Origin: Barthelona sp. PAP020
Taxonomy: Eukaryota; Metamonada: BaSk clade
Reading direction: 5' to 3'
DNA length: 20,028 nucleotides
Assembly: GCA_040182905.1 (NCBI GenBank)
Contig: JARQWU010000197.1
Location: 1-20,028 of the forward strand
In this document: piece by piece, positions 7,293 through 15,125 of the stretch
How positions within the stretch are numbered: position 1 is the stretch's first letter
How the letters are laid out: the number at the start of each line of letters is the position of its first letter
The notes under the pieces: model-generated
What the model was told of the DNA's origin: nothing
The model's input: only the letters and a program-made list of their open reading frames with translations
Databases searched by the model: none
Translations under genes and position numbers: made by a program

Positions 7293-7646
7293 ATGTCAGT
7301 TGATACTACTATTGCCGATTTAAGAAAGCAACTTGCCGAACAAAAACGTCAACTCTTGGGTCTTCGTCTCGATAAGGTCACTGGATCCGGTGGTGCCAAA
7401 AAGCTTTTGAAGATCTCTAATACTCGTAAGGGTATTGCAAAGATCAATACAAGTATTCGTCAAATTCAACTTGCCGAACTTCGTGAAGAATATAAGGGAA
7501 AATCTTTAAAACCCATTATTATCCGTCGTAAGTTTACTCGTGCTATGCGTCGTCAACTTTCCGAAAAGCAACTCAACGCCAAGGTCCCCAGACAAATTAA
7601 GCGTGAAAAGGCTTTCCCTAAGCGTGTTTATGCCGTTACCGCTTAA
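7293..7646 (+). CDS. RPL35: 60S ribosomal protein uL29 (RPL35)
   Basis: Large-subunit protein located at the peptide exit tunnel, where it contacts SRP and nascent-chain factors. The 117-residue product has the usual eukaryotic length (about 120-125). The N-terminal helical hairpin carries DLRKQLAEQKRQLLGLRLDK and the KISNTRKGIAKINTSI block (residues about 41-56), which is diagnostic of the family. The basic C-terminal extension typical of eukaryotes contains IIRRKFTRAMRR. The start ATG sits after a pyrimidine-rich leader and gives the usual short MS.. N-terminus. Codon use is more C-ending than in the surrounding genes (GCC, GTC, CTC, AAG), as expected for a highly expressed gene. Stop is TAA. 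It is convergent with the PG-repeat gene, with 101 bp between the stops. Confidence 0.97.
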   Translation: MSVDTTIADLRKQLAEQKRQLLGLRLDKVTGSGGAKKLLKISNTRKGIAKINTSIRQIQLAELREEYKGKSLKPIIIRRKFTRAMRRQLSEKQLNAKVPRQIKREKAFPKRVYAVTA

Positions 7647-7747
7647 GTTGTTTACAACATAGGACTTCTAACCATATAAAAATCTAGTTCAGGTTTTATT
7701 TTTCACCTTCACCTCTCTTTTCAAAGAAAAAAGTATTTAAATAATCT

Positions 7748-8767
7748 TTACATCGATTCGGGAAACGTTGTTCTTCTAACTGAAAAATTAGATTTTAATG
7801 AAGGCTTAGAAGAATAATATTGACCAGGACCTGGATTAAAATTTGAATTGGAACCAAATCTTGATTTTGTGGAAAGGAATGCTGAATGATAAACATGTTT
7901 TTTTTTCTTTCGATTCATTTGATCTCTATCAATATTATATTCCCCTGGACCTGGGTATTGATCTGAAGGTGCTGAATACTTTGCATACCTGAAAACTGCA
8001 GAAGGTGTATAATCCTTCTTTAAAAATGTTTTTGATTGATTATAATAACCTGGCCCAGGAGTATCTTTTTCTTCTTTTACTGTGTGTACACTACCTTTCC
8101 AATTTTTTAAAGGACTTTCAACTGGTTCTTTTTTAACAGATACTTTTGAAATAGTCTTTCCTTTTGACTCCTTGCTTGATTTTGTGAGAAGGTTATAGGC
8201 ACCAACAGGTGGCACATCACTCTTATTTTCAATATCAAAACGATTGGTTTTTAAACCAAAAGGCACAGACTTTGTTTTTAAATTATTATACGTAGTGACT
8301 GGTCTAGACTGTACTATTTCACTTGTGTATTCACCAGGACCAAGAGAATGAGTGTTTGAATAACTTTGAATTCCTCTGGGAACATTTGATCTAAATGCAG
8401 CGGACTGTGAATAACTTGAAGGCCCTGTAAAAGGTCTTGGAACCTCATAATCACCAGGACCAGGTTTAACTCTTTGTTTATATGAAAATCTAACAGGTGC
8501 AGAATCTAATGAGTGAACTATTTTTTTATTCATTTGTTGAGAAGTCGTATCATATGTTCCTGGCCCTGGAATCTTAGATCTAGATTTATTAAATTGAAAT
8601 CTTTGACTTGATTGACCAAAAGCTTTTGGTAACTCATTGGAATCATTCAAAACAGCCACCCATTTGGTTGGAATGGAAGTACCTACTCGTGGTAGTTTGG
8701 CTGGAGGTAATCTTTGTCCAGATGTTTTTGTTCCTTGTTGTCGCAAGGAAATATTGTTATGTAGCAT
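7748..8767 (-). CDS. Sperm-tail PG-rich (SHIPPO) repeat protein, axoneme-associated
   Basis: The 339-residue product contains seven evenly spaced turns of the P-G-P-G-x-Y motif: PGPGTY (67-72), PGPGDY (102-107), LGPGEY (142-147), a degenerate PPVGAY (186-191), PGPGYY (237-242), PGPGEY (272-277) and PGPGQY (312-317). Spacing is 35-51 residues. Between them are basic, serine-rich linkers with F-R/F-x-Y pieces such as PVRFSYKQR and AVFRYAK. Proteins of this repeat family (ODF3/CIMAP, STPG) bind or lie along microtubules of flagella and centrioles, several of them inside the doublet lumen. That is family knowledge; no enzyme domain is present. The protein suggests the organism makes flagella at some stage. 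The start is the first in-frame ATG and the stop is TAA. The exact subfamily cannot be told from the sequence. Confidence 0.85.
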   Translation of the reverse strand: MLHNNISLRQQGTKTSGQRLPPAKLPRVGTSIPTKWVAVLNDSNELPKAFGQSSQRFQFNKSRSKIPGPGTYDTTSQQMNKKIVHSLDSAPVRFSYKQRVKPGPGDYEVPRPFTGPSSYSQSAAFRSNVPRGIQSYSNTHSLGPGEYTSEIVQSRPVTTYNNLKTKSVPFGLKTNRFDIENKSDVPPVGAYNLLTKSSKESKGKTISKVSVKKEPVESPLKNWKGSVHTVKEEKDTPGPGYYNQSKTFLKKDYTPSAVFRYAKYSAPSDQYPGPGEYNIDRDQMNRKKKKHVYHSAFLSTKSRFGSNSNFNPGPGQYYSSKPSLKSNFSVRRTTFPESM

Positions 8768-9028
8768 AAATTCTATGTATTTTTGTTAATATACAAAATT
8801 AAAACATTAAAAAAGGATAAAAATGAATTTTGATTTTCAAAAATAAAAGTTCTTTTCACAATTAAAACCTTCCATTTATATTACACATTTTTAAATGTTA
8901 AATATTTGATTTAATTAAAAACAAACAGTGTTTCGATATATTATCCAAACTCAAAAAGAAAAAGAAATAGTCAACCCCTGCTTTTTTCATCAAAAATGTT
9001 TTTTTAATGATTAATCTGTTTTTTTTCG
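8768..9028. promoter_or_regulatory. Intergenic region between divergent PG-repeat and HEAT-repeat genes
   Basis: The 261 bp are AT-rich and hold no open frame of note. On the plus side a T8 tract (9019-9026) ends two bases before the ATG of the HEAT gene. Both promoters must lie here; the role is inferred from position. Confidence 0.35.
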
Positions 9029-11041
9029 ATGGGTTGGACTTCAACCAATCGTATACTACCAATTAATAATGAATTTTCCAATGATACAAATTTTACTGAC
9101 ATGATTGATGAAAACGCCAATGATTATTCAATGAATTGTTTTAAATATTATAATTTTGGAATATATCCGCAAGATTTGATTTCAATCAATCAAATACAAA
9201 ATAAATATATAATTGTAAAACTTTGTGAAGAAATTGACAAAGAAATTGAAAGCATTAAAGATGGATATGTCGAAAGAATTAAATTCATTAGTGTTGAGTT
9301 TATAAATGAACATTATGAAGTTCTCAGTAAAGATGGCAAGGATGATTTCCCAGTCAATGATAGAATCGCCGTTGTTCAACGTTTTTTTCGACTATTTATA
9401 ATTTTATTCGAACAAATTTTAAAAAATATAACTAATTATCAGGATTTCTTATCTTGTGAACTTCAACAAAAGTTTATTCAAACGTTTGAATTAATTTATT
9501 GGCATTTTATTACACCAAGTGAAGAATCTTGCATTTCTTGTCTTAGACAAGTATCTTTTAGATTGAAACCGTATAAAATTCATAAGTTTGATCAAATTTT
9601 GAAATTGGATTTTTTTCAGGTATTTATTATGGGTATTTTAACTCCTATTCAATACAAATGTAGAAAATCATTAAATAATGATAGTGAAAGGAAAGAATTC
9701 GAACCAGAAATAATCAAATTTCTTTCTACCTTGAATACATGTACCAATGTAATGAATGAACTGAAAAGTGAAGTCACACGAGTTATTCGTTTAAAAACAA
9801 ACCAATCACATTACTTTCTGTATTTAATGTTATTCAAAAAAATATTTCAACAATATGATCCATTAAAAGAGGGGGAAAACAAATCTAATCAAGAAAAAGA
9901 TGTACTTCATGAAAGTAGTGCTTACAAATCTGCAACTAGTGAGAATTGTTGTTTTTTCAATGAAAAAGCCAGAACTATCATTCAAAAACTGTCAATAATT
10001 TCCAAACAGAACAGTTTAGGAAATCAAAAAGGTGTATCTGAAGATGATTTAATTGTAAATACATGGGTAAATGATGAATACAATATTACAGATAATGGTC
10101 AAAAAATTGGGAAAGAATTTGTAAGAAAAGAAGTAGTAGAAGTAGAAGAAGAAGATGTTGCACAAAAAGAACGGAATGATGATGATATTGATGATGATGA
10201 ATTCATTAGAGATACTTGGAAAAGTGTAAATAAGAGTTCAAATCATCGAGAAAATGATAATATATTGAAGGGATATGATTCTAATTCTTTTAACATTTCT
10301 GAAAATCAAAGCAAAGTGGATAAAACTGCTGAAAAAAATAAGATATATTCACAACCAGAACAATTAGCTTTTGCTCTAAATCAAATTTTAAATGAATCTG
10401 GCAGTATTGTTATAATCACTGAAATTATTGAAAATAGTCCATTCATACAACAAGCAGTAAAACATTTATTCTCTCATTATTATCAAGAATTAACTGAAAA
10501 TTGTATAAGATTAGCAAAGGTTTTGAATGAAAAATATTTACCGATAATTAGAATGTTAAACGATCCTAGGTATAATATTAGAGTATTTGCGCTGAAAAGA
10601 ATGGCTAAAAGTACCTTAAATACTCGATTTAATGATTTAAAAAACATATTATTGTATGATTCTAGTTCTCTTGTTAGATTACAAGTTGTTTCAATGATTA
10701 ATTCATTTGATTTGATTGATCAACAGATTGAACTGTTGCAATTGGCTTTGTTTGATTCAATTCATTCAATTAGACTTAAATCTTTGGAAGTTTTATGTCA
10801 AATTAATTTTCTTCAAGATTATGATAAAGAAATGGTTGAAAAGGCCAAATATATTATTGAAAAGATGATTATCAATGATACAATGATAAATTGCTGTTCA
10901 AGATGTCAAGGATATATTGTTCAGTATTTTTTCCAGCAATTTAAGTTGAAAAAACTGAAGTTGAAGGATATATTTTCAAAAAACATTGAATTGTATGAAC
11001 TTTTCATAAATACTTACATTAAAGATATCATCACTATATAA
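9029..11041 (+). CDS. HEAT-repeat protein of unknown function (670 aa)
   Basis: The protein is almost wholly alpha-helical. Residues 1 to about 280 form long amphipathic helices without a recognised domain. A disordered acidic linker follows: residues about 364-395 are EEED- and DDDIDDDE-rich, then an N/S-rich stretch. Between about 430 and 620 there are HEAT-type helical pairs, clearest at LNDPRYNIRVFALKRMA (about 509), then YDSSSLVRLQVVSM and FDSIHSIRLKSLEVL. Each has the D-x-V/I-R pattern of HEAT repeats. This makes a scaffold role likely, for example in a condensin-, Integrator- or symplekin-like complex, but nothing visible chooses among them. The start is the first ATG, two bases after a T8 tract. 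Stop is TAA. It is convergent with the RRM-like gene downstream. Very probably a real gene; function open. Confidence 0.7.
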   Translation: MGWTSTNRILPINNEFSNDTNFTDMIDENANDYSMNCFKYYNFGIYPQDLISINQIQNKYIIVKLCEEIDKEIESIKDGYVERIKFISVEFINEHYEVLSKDGKDDFPVNDRIAVVQRFFRLFIILFEQILKNITNYQDFLSCELQQKFIQTFELIYWHFITPSEESCISCLRQVSFRLKPYKIHKFDQILKLDFFQVFIMGILTPIQYKCRKSLNNDSERKEFEPEIIKFLSTLNTCTNVMNELKSEVTRVIRLKTNQSHYFLYLMLFKKIFQQYDPLKEGENKSNQEKDVLHESSAYKSATSENCCFFNEKARTIIQKLSIISKQNSLGNQKGVSEDDLIVNTWVNDEYNITDNGQKIGKEFVRKEVVEVEEEDVAQKERNDDDIDDDEFIRDTWKSVNKSSNHRENDNILKGYDSNSFNISENQSKVDKTAEKNKIYSQPEQLAFALNQILNESGSIVIITEIIENSPFIQQAVKHLFSHYYQELTENCIRLAKVLNEKYLPIIRMLNDPRYNIRVFALKRMAKSTLNTRFNDLKNILLYDSSSLVRLQVVSMINSFDLIDQQIELLQLALFDSIHSIRLKSLEVLCQINFLQDYDKEMVEKAKYIIEKMIINDTMINCCSRCQGYIVQYFFQQFKLKKLKLKDIFSKNIELYELFINTYIKDIITI

Positions 11042-11331
11042 ATCAACTTTTCAAACCAAAATAAAAATCTTTTCTTCTTTTCTTTTCTTTTTCTTCACTA
11101 AATACCAAAAATTATTTTCATATTAGCAAAAAATCTTTGAAGAGTTTTTAATACATTGCAGAAATAGTTTCCTACCTTTTTCATATCGTTTATGGAAAGA
11201 TATATATTTTTATAGAAGGTAGAGTTATGAGTTTTCACTAATTGAGATTCCAATTTGCAAAATTTTTTAATATGCAGCATATCAACAACAAAAAAAAAAA
11301 TTTTAACAATGATCATTTATAAATTGCACAT

Positions 11332-11970
11332 TTAATAAAGAATGGCACGAATTTCACGCTCTCCAATTTGAGTTTGATTCAACAAATTTATCAATCTTTT
11401 GGCTTGGGAGATATTTTTGCAATCAAAAGAAGCAACACCAAGAGATTCAATCTTACAACTTCCTTGAATACGGAAATTTTCAAAAACAATATTTTTAAAT
11501 TCTCCACCAGTCATTTGATCAGGAATATTGTAAATTCTTACTGAAATTTTTCCAGAAAACTTTCTTACAGTAACAGGACTAACTCCAATAATTAAATTTT
11601 TGCAACATTCTAAAACTAAATCAGCTGATCTTTCATTTGGAAAAGTTGCCACAATACGAGATTCACCTTGAGGTTCTAATTTCAATACAGCACTATAATT
11701 AGAAATAATTTGACGTAATTGATCAATTGAAGTTTCTTTGGGAACTCCTAAAAATTCCAATTCAACATTGTGAGTTCTTTCTTTGACAATTTTTTTGGAT
11801 TGATTGCTTTGTTTTGTTGCATTTTTTGGGACAGGTGCAATTTGCTTGGCAGGTTTTCTTTGAGATTTTGGTTGAATTGGAGTTACAGTTTTTGTTTGAA
11901 CAACACCTTTAATAGGAGATGTATTTTTTGTTTTTGTTTTCTTATTTGAAACATTCTTTGAATTAACCAT
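11332..11970 (-). CDS. Small basic protein with two RRM-like domains (212 aa)
   Basis: The frame opens with a TTG, so I place the start at the first ATG, 11968-11970 (product MVNSKNVSNKK..). Residues 1 to about 65 are lysine/threonine/proline/glutamine-rich and disordered, a typical nucleic-acid-binding or nuclear/nucleolar tail. Residues about 69-138 and 141-212 each read as a beta-alpha-beta-beta-alpha-beta fold. The first is VELEFLGVP, then SIDQLRQIIS and SRIVATFP; the second is ISVRIYNIP, then GGEFKNIVFEN and LGVASFD. These resemble RNA-recognition motifs but lack clear aromatic RNP1/RNP2 residues, so RNA binding is a guess. The protein ends exactly with the second fold. A T16 tract lies 15 bases before the ATG on the sense strand. 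It sits 56 bp downstream of the TFIIIC gene on the same strand. Confidence 0.65.
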   Translation of the reverse strand: MVNSKNVSNKKTKTKNTSPIKGVVQTKTVTPIQPKSQRKPAKQIAPVPKNATKQSNQSKKIVKERTHNVELEFLGVPKETSIDQLRQIISNYSAVLKLEPQGESRIVATFPNERSADLVLECCKNLIIGVSPVTVRKFSGKISVRIYNIPDQMTGGEFKNIVFENFRIQGSCKIESLGVASFDCKNISQAKRLINLLNQTQIGEREIRAILY

Positions 11971-12026
11971 GATTGACAATAATTTAAAAAAAAAAAAAAA
12001 ATTCTTTCAAACAAGATAATTGATCT

Positions 12027-14432
12027 TTACATCACAGAAGGCAATTGAAGATATTCACTCATTATATAAAAAGCCATTTCTTTTTGACCTTGACTAAAAT
12101 AGAGATTTGAAAGATTGTGAGCAATATCAAAAGTCAAATCCAAATCACTCCCACAATTTGGATTTACCTTCAAAGCTTTTTTATAAAAATGTTCAGCAAC
12201 CCAATTAAATTTTAAATGATGGAAGAATCGTCCAAAATTAAAAAGAACTTCCTGTTCATTATTTCTTTTACGATTAACTTGATATAATGACAGGAAAGAT
12301 AATCCTGTCAGCATCATTTTTATTCTTAAGTCGGACTTCGTTGTTCTTCGAGTTGAATAGTTTAGCAGAGCAACTGACAAACACAAAAACAACAAAGGCT
12401 CTTTACCGGGATAATTTAATGCCTGCAGATATGCTTTAACTCCAAGTGCATACGTACCAGTATGCAAACAATGATGTCCAATTAAAGTACTATATAGGAG
12501 GTCTTGTAAAGCTGTTTTGGTCTCTTTCTTTCTTTTATCATTAATGGCCGCATAGTTTCTTATTAAAAACCTCAAATGGGAGCTTGGTTCCGAGCAATGT
12601 AAAAGAGTTCTTTGAATTAAAGCCCAACCAATTGGACGTTCATAAGAACTAGCCAAGAAACGAGCTGAATTATAGGCCTCCATGAATGATTGATTTTGAA
12701 ATGCCAAACAAGCTCTTAAATGATGCACCTTTAATTTCAAATACTTTTCACCTAAATTGGCCTCTAAAAAATAGGTAAGAGTATTTACTGCACTGTAAAG
12801 ATCATCCTGTTCAAAATAATATTTGACTACCTTATTCACAATGTGACTTAACCTTGTCAAAGCAAAATTTCTGCTGACCTGATCAGCAATTGTATTATCT
12901 GAAGCAATTCTCAACAACTCAGTTGTCAATATGGCAAACTCATCAATATCAGAGCTCTCCATTCTATTCAACCGTTGAATTCTGAAATCAACCTCAGCAG
13001 ACTTTTCGCTACCTTGTAAATCAGAAATATCCTTGAACTGAAGTAAATCAGAATCAATTTCCACACTCATCATTTCCAAAAGATGAATCAACCTCAAACG
13101 AATGGTAGAACTATGCGAAATATCGTAAGCTTCTCGGAGACGCTGAATAGCTTCTTCCACTCTATTCATTTGCTCAAAAATATCCGCAAAGAGAATGAGT
13201 AATTCGTCTGATTTTACTGTTGAAACAAGCCCTTCACAAATGTACAACGCTTCATCAAACAAATGACAATCAAAACAAATGTGAGCTAACCGTAAAAAAA
13301 CATCTGAGTAAGAAGGATCCACAGGGTCATTCAAAAGAAGGAAAATGTGTTCTGAAGATCCCATTAAACAATGGGCTCCAGCCAAATAAGCATACAATTC
13401 AATGGGTAAGGTACTCTTTGAGATTTCAGGTGGAACACCTTGTGTCATTTGTTTGGATGTATCAATTCCCGATTGAACAATAACAACGGCTTCAAGATTT
13501 TCAATTATTTTTGTATATTGCTCTTGGGCATTTAACACCTCGCACAACATATTCAAGACATTATGTAAACCATTGGTTGGTAAAACTTCAGTACTTCGTG
13601 ATTGTACAGCAATTTTCCAATTCTCAATAACTTCTGATAGTATTTCAACAATCATTTTATACTTACCTTTGCCAAATAGTATCATACCCAGACTAGTAAT
13701 AGCCTCTTCATTATTGGGGAACAATTTAACAATACGTTTCAATGTATATATCTTGCTGTACTCACGATTTAGTTGATCTAAAGTCTCCACTCTTGACCAG
13801 AGAGCCATTTCTTTCAAACTTAAGTCTTTGGTAATGTTAATAAATTTATCCAAACAAACCAACAATGAATTGTAATCTTCCAGATCTGTAGCCATGGAAA
13901 TCAATGTTTTCCAACGTTCTTCATCCTTATCTTTTGTTAAATGTGCAGCTATGATGTTAAATTGTAAAGACTCAACCTTCTTATCTTGTTCTTCAAAAAT
14001 TAAAGCCATAGTTGCATATGGTTCACTCATGGTTGGTGCTTCCTGCACTATTTTTCCAAGTAAAGTTAATGCTTTATCAAAATCTCCATCAGTAAAAGCT
14101 TTGTTGGCATCACCCAACAATTTTTGTATATGAGGAGGAACACGCTTCTTCTTTGTTCGTTTTTTTACATCTTGAGCTTTAAAATCATCAATTAATTCAA
14201 CGTAAACACCAATATCTTCTGTATCTACATCTTTATCATCTTGAATTTGTTCTACATTTAATATAGCCGAAGATATATCTATCCCTAACCTGTAATTGTC
14301 AATATCTGTGTCCAATGATCGAACGTTTTGAATTACACTTTTGGTCAGATTTTCCATCTCATTGTACATTTCTTCTTCTTCATCATATTCTTCTGTCGAG
14401 TATCCATCATCAATATATCCAGGTGGATCCAT
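12027..14432 (-). CDS. TFIIIC TPR subunit (GTF3C3 / yeast TFC4-tau131 type)
   Basis: Subunit of the RNA polymerase III factor TFIIIC that bridges A-box-bound TFIIIC to TFIIIB at tRNA genes. The 801-residue product starts with a very acidic segment (residues 11-28, YSTEEYDEEEEMYNEMEN). Next comes a basic patch, KKRTKKKRVPPHIQKLLG (about 90-107), which immediately precedes the first TPR, as in the family. The TPR array is clear: DANKAFTDGDFDKALTLLGK, then MSEPYATMALIFEEQ and ESLQFNIIAAHL, matching the well-known GTF3C3/TFC4 N-terminal array. A second array occupies the C-terminal half, ending with FYKKALKVNP and DIAHNLSNLYFSQGQ. Length is somewhat under the human (about 886) and yeast (about 1025) proteins, with shorter linkers. 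The first ATG was chosen; stop TAA. It is divergent from the small spliced gene. Confidence 0.88.
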   Translation of the reverse strand: MDPPGYIDDGYSTEEYDEEEEMYNEMENLTKSVIQNVRSLDTDIDNYRLGIDISSAILNVEQIQDDKDVDTEDIGVYVELIDDFKAQDVKKRTKKKRVPPHIQKLLGDANKAFTDGDFDKALTLLGKIVQEAPTMSEPYATMALIFEEQDKKVESLQFNIIAAHLTKDKDEERWKTLISMATDLEDYNSLLVCLDKFINITKDLSLKEMALWSRVETLDQLNREYSKIYTLKRIVKLFPNNEEAITSLGMILFGKGKYKMIVEILSEVIENWKIAVQSRSTEVLPTNGLHNVLNMLCEVLNAQEQYTKIIENLEAVVIVQSGIDTSKQMTQGVPPEISKSTLPIELYAYLAGAHCLMGSSEHIFLLLNDPVDPSYSDVFLRLAHICFDCHLFDEALYICEGLVSTVKSDELLILFADIFEQMNRVEEAIQRLREAYDISHSSTIRLRLIHLLEMMSVEIDSDLLQFKDISDLQGSEKSAEVDFRIQRLNRMESSDIDEFAILTTELLRIASDNTIADQVSRNFALTRLSHIVNKVVKYYFEQDDLYSAVNTLTYFLEANLGEKYLKLKVHHLRACLAFQNQSFMEAYNSARFLASSYERPIGWALIQRTLLHCSEPSSHLRFLIRNYAAINDKRKKETKTALQDLLYSTLIGHHCLHTGTYALGVKAYLQALNYPGKEPLLFLCLSVALLNYSTRRTTKSDLRIKMMLTGLSFLSLYQVNRKRNNEQEVLFNFGRFFHHLKFNWVAEHFYKKALKVNPNCGSDLDLTFDIAHNLSNLYFSQGQKEMAFYIMSEYLQLPSVM

Positions 14433-14630
14433 TTTAACAATTAAACTCTAATAATACAACTGCAAATTTTTTTTTTATATTGTTTGTGAACAACAACACG
14501 TTTTGTTTAACATTTTAATAGATTAAAAAAAAAAATCTAATGTTTTCTGCAAACAAATTTCTTATTTTGCCTGATTATTTTTTGAATTTCAATATCCATT
14601 TTGAATTCGAATTTTGAACTTGTTTTTTTG
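14433..14630. promoter_or_regulatory. Divergent promoter region with a poly-A hairpin
   Basis: The 198 bp lie between the starts of the TFIIIC subunit and the small spliced gene. At 14519-14539 the arms TAGATT and AATCTA flank a nine-base A loop, a perfect 6-bp inverted repeat. A T7 tract (14623-14629) ends one base before the plus-strand ATG. The function is inferred from position only. Confidence 0.35.
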
Positions 14631-15032
14631 ATGTCCGCTCTTGAAACACCAAAATTAACCAAATTATCCATTGATTTAGATGATCTAATTCTTCCTTCTT
14701 CACGTTATTTTACTTCTTTACATTTCTAGACTAATGTTTTAGCTGATAATGAGTTGATTAAACTTGTTGAGAATAATTTGAGTGCTGATAGTTTTTCGCA
14801 AAAGATTGGTTCAAGCAACGATTTTTCTTTTGTTTGTCCAAGTAGTCCTTCCGATATACTAAAAACCAATTCCCCTTTCCAAAATCATCCTGTATTACAA
14901 AAAATAAATTATAGCAGTCCCAAAAGACGACCCTCTTCTTTGAAAATGGTATCTGGTTACATTGCTCCATTTGAAAGTCCTTTTGAAAATGAAAATGACG
15001 ATTCTTTAGATTTTGAATATGAATCAGACTGA
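14631..15032 (+). CDS. Small serine/proline-rich protein, two exons (join 14631-14703, 14743-15032)
   Basis: An ATG at 14631 starts a coding-like frame that hits TAG at 14727-14729. The same frame is then open to TGA at 15030-15032, but the second part has no ATG near its beginning. Removing 14704-14742 (GT..AG, 39 nt, a multiple of three) joins both parts in frame and deletes the TAG. The 120-residue product begins MSALETPKLTKLSIDLDDL and reads ..LPSSPDNELIKLVEN.. across the junction. It is acidic at the C-terminus (NENDDSLDFEYESD) and has several S-P sites (SSPSD, NSPF, SSPKRRPSS, ESPF) suited to proline-directed kinases. A basic SPKRRP patch could act as a nuclear signal. No domain is recognised. 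Without splicing, the locus would be a 32-residue peptide plus an orphan frame. Confidence 0.55.
14704..14742 (+). other. Putative 39-nt spliceosomal intron
   Basis: It starts GTTATTTTAC and ends ACTAATGTTTTAG, with an ACTAAT branch-point-like motif whose second A lies 8 nt before the acceptor G. It contains the only in-frame stop between the two coding blocks and a pyrimidine-rich interior. The weak point is the donor GTTATT, which departs from GTATGT/GTAAGT. A shorter alternative ending at the TAG (14729) would shift frame into TAA. Confidence 0.5.
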
Positions 15033-15125
15033 CTGTAATTTGACTTATCTTACATGTAAATAGAAATTTAGTTGATTGTTGAATTCATTTTTTTTTTTAA
15101 TTTTAAACTTCGATATAAGTGCTTT

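Noticed and set aside
11098-11316. 72-codon minus-strand frame starting at ATG, between the HEAT and RRM-like genes
   Set aside because: It lies 15 bases after the RRM-like gene's stop in very AT-rich DNA, begins with a homopolymeric Phe run, has no recognised motif and is of a length expected by chance. Could be a real microprotein, but the sequence alone does not support it.
13220-14133. Plus-strand frames opposite the TFIIIC subunit
   Set aside because: Antisense shadows of a strongly supported TPR gene.
14727-14729. In-frame TAG as a reassigned sense codon or selenocysteine/read-through site
   Set aside because: All other long genes are free of TAG, which would not hold if it were commonly sense, and GT..AG removal of 39 nt gives a simpler explanation. 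I see no readthrough context or SECIS-like element.
15072-15125. N-terminal extension with a Phe-rich stretch for the gene at 15126
   Set aside because: It begins at TTG and encodes a T11 tract; the first ATG is 15126.
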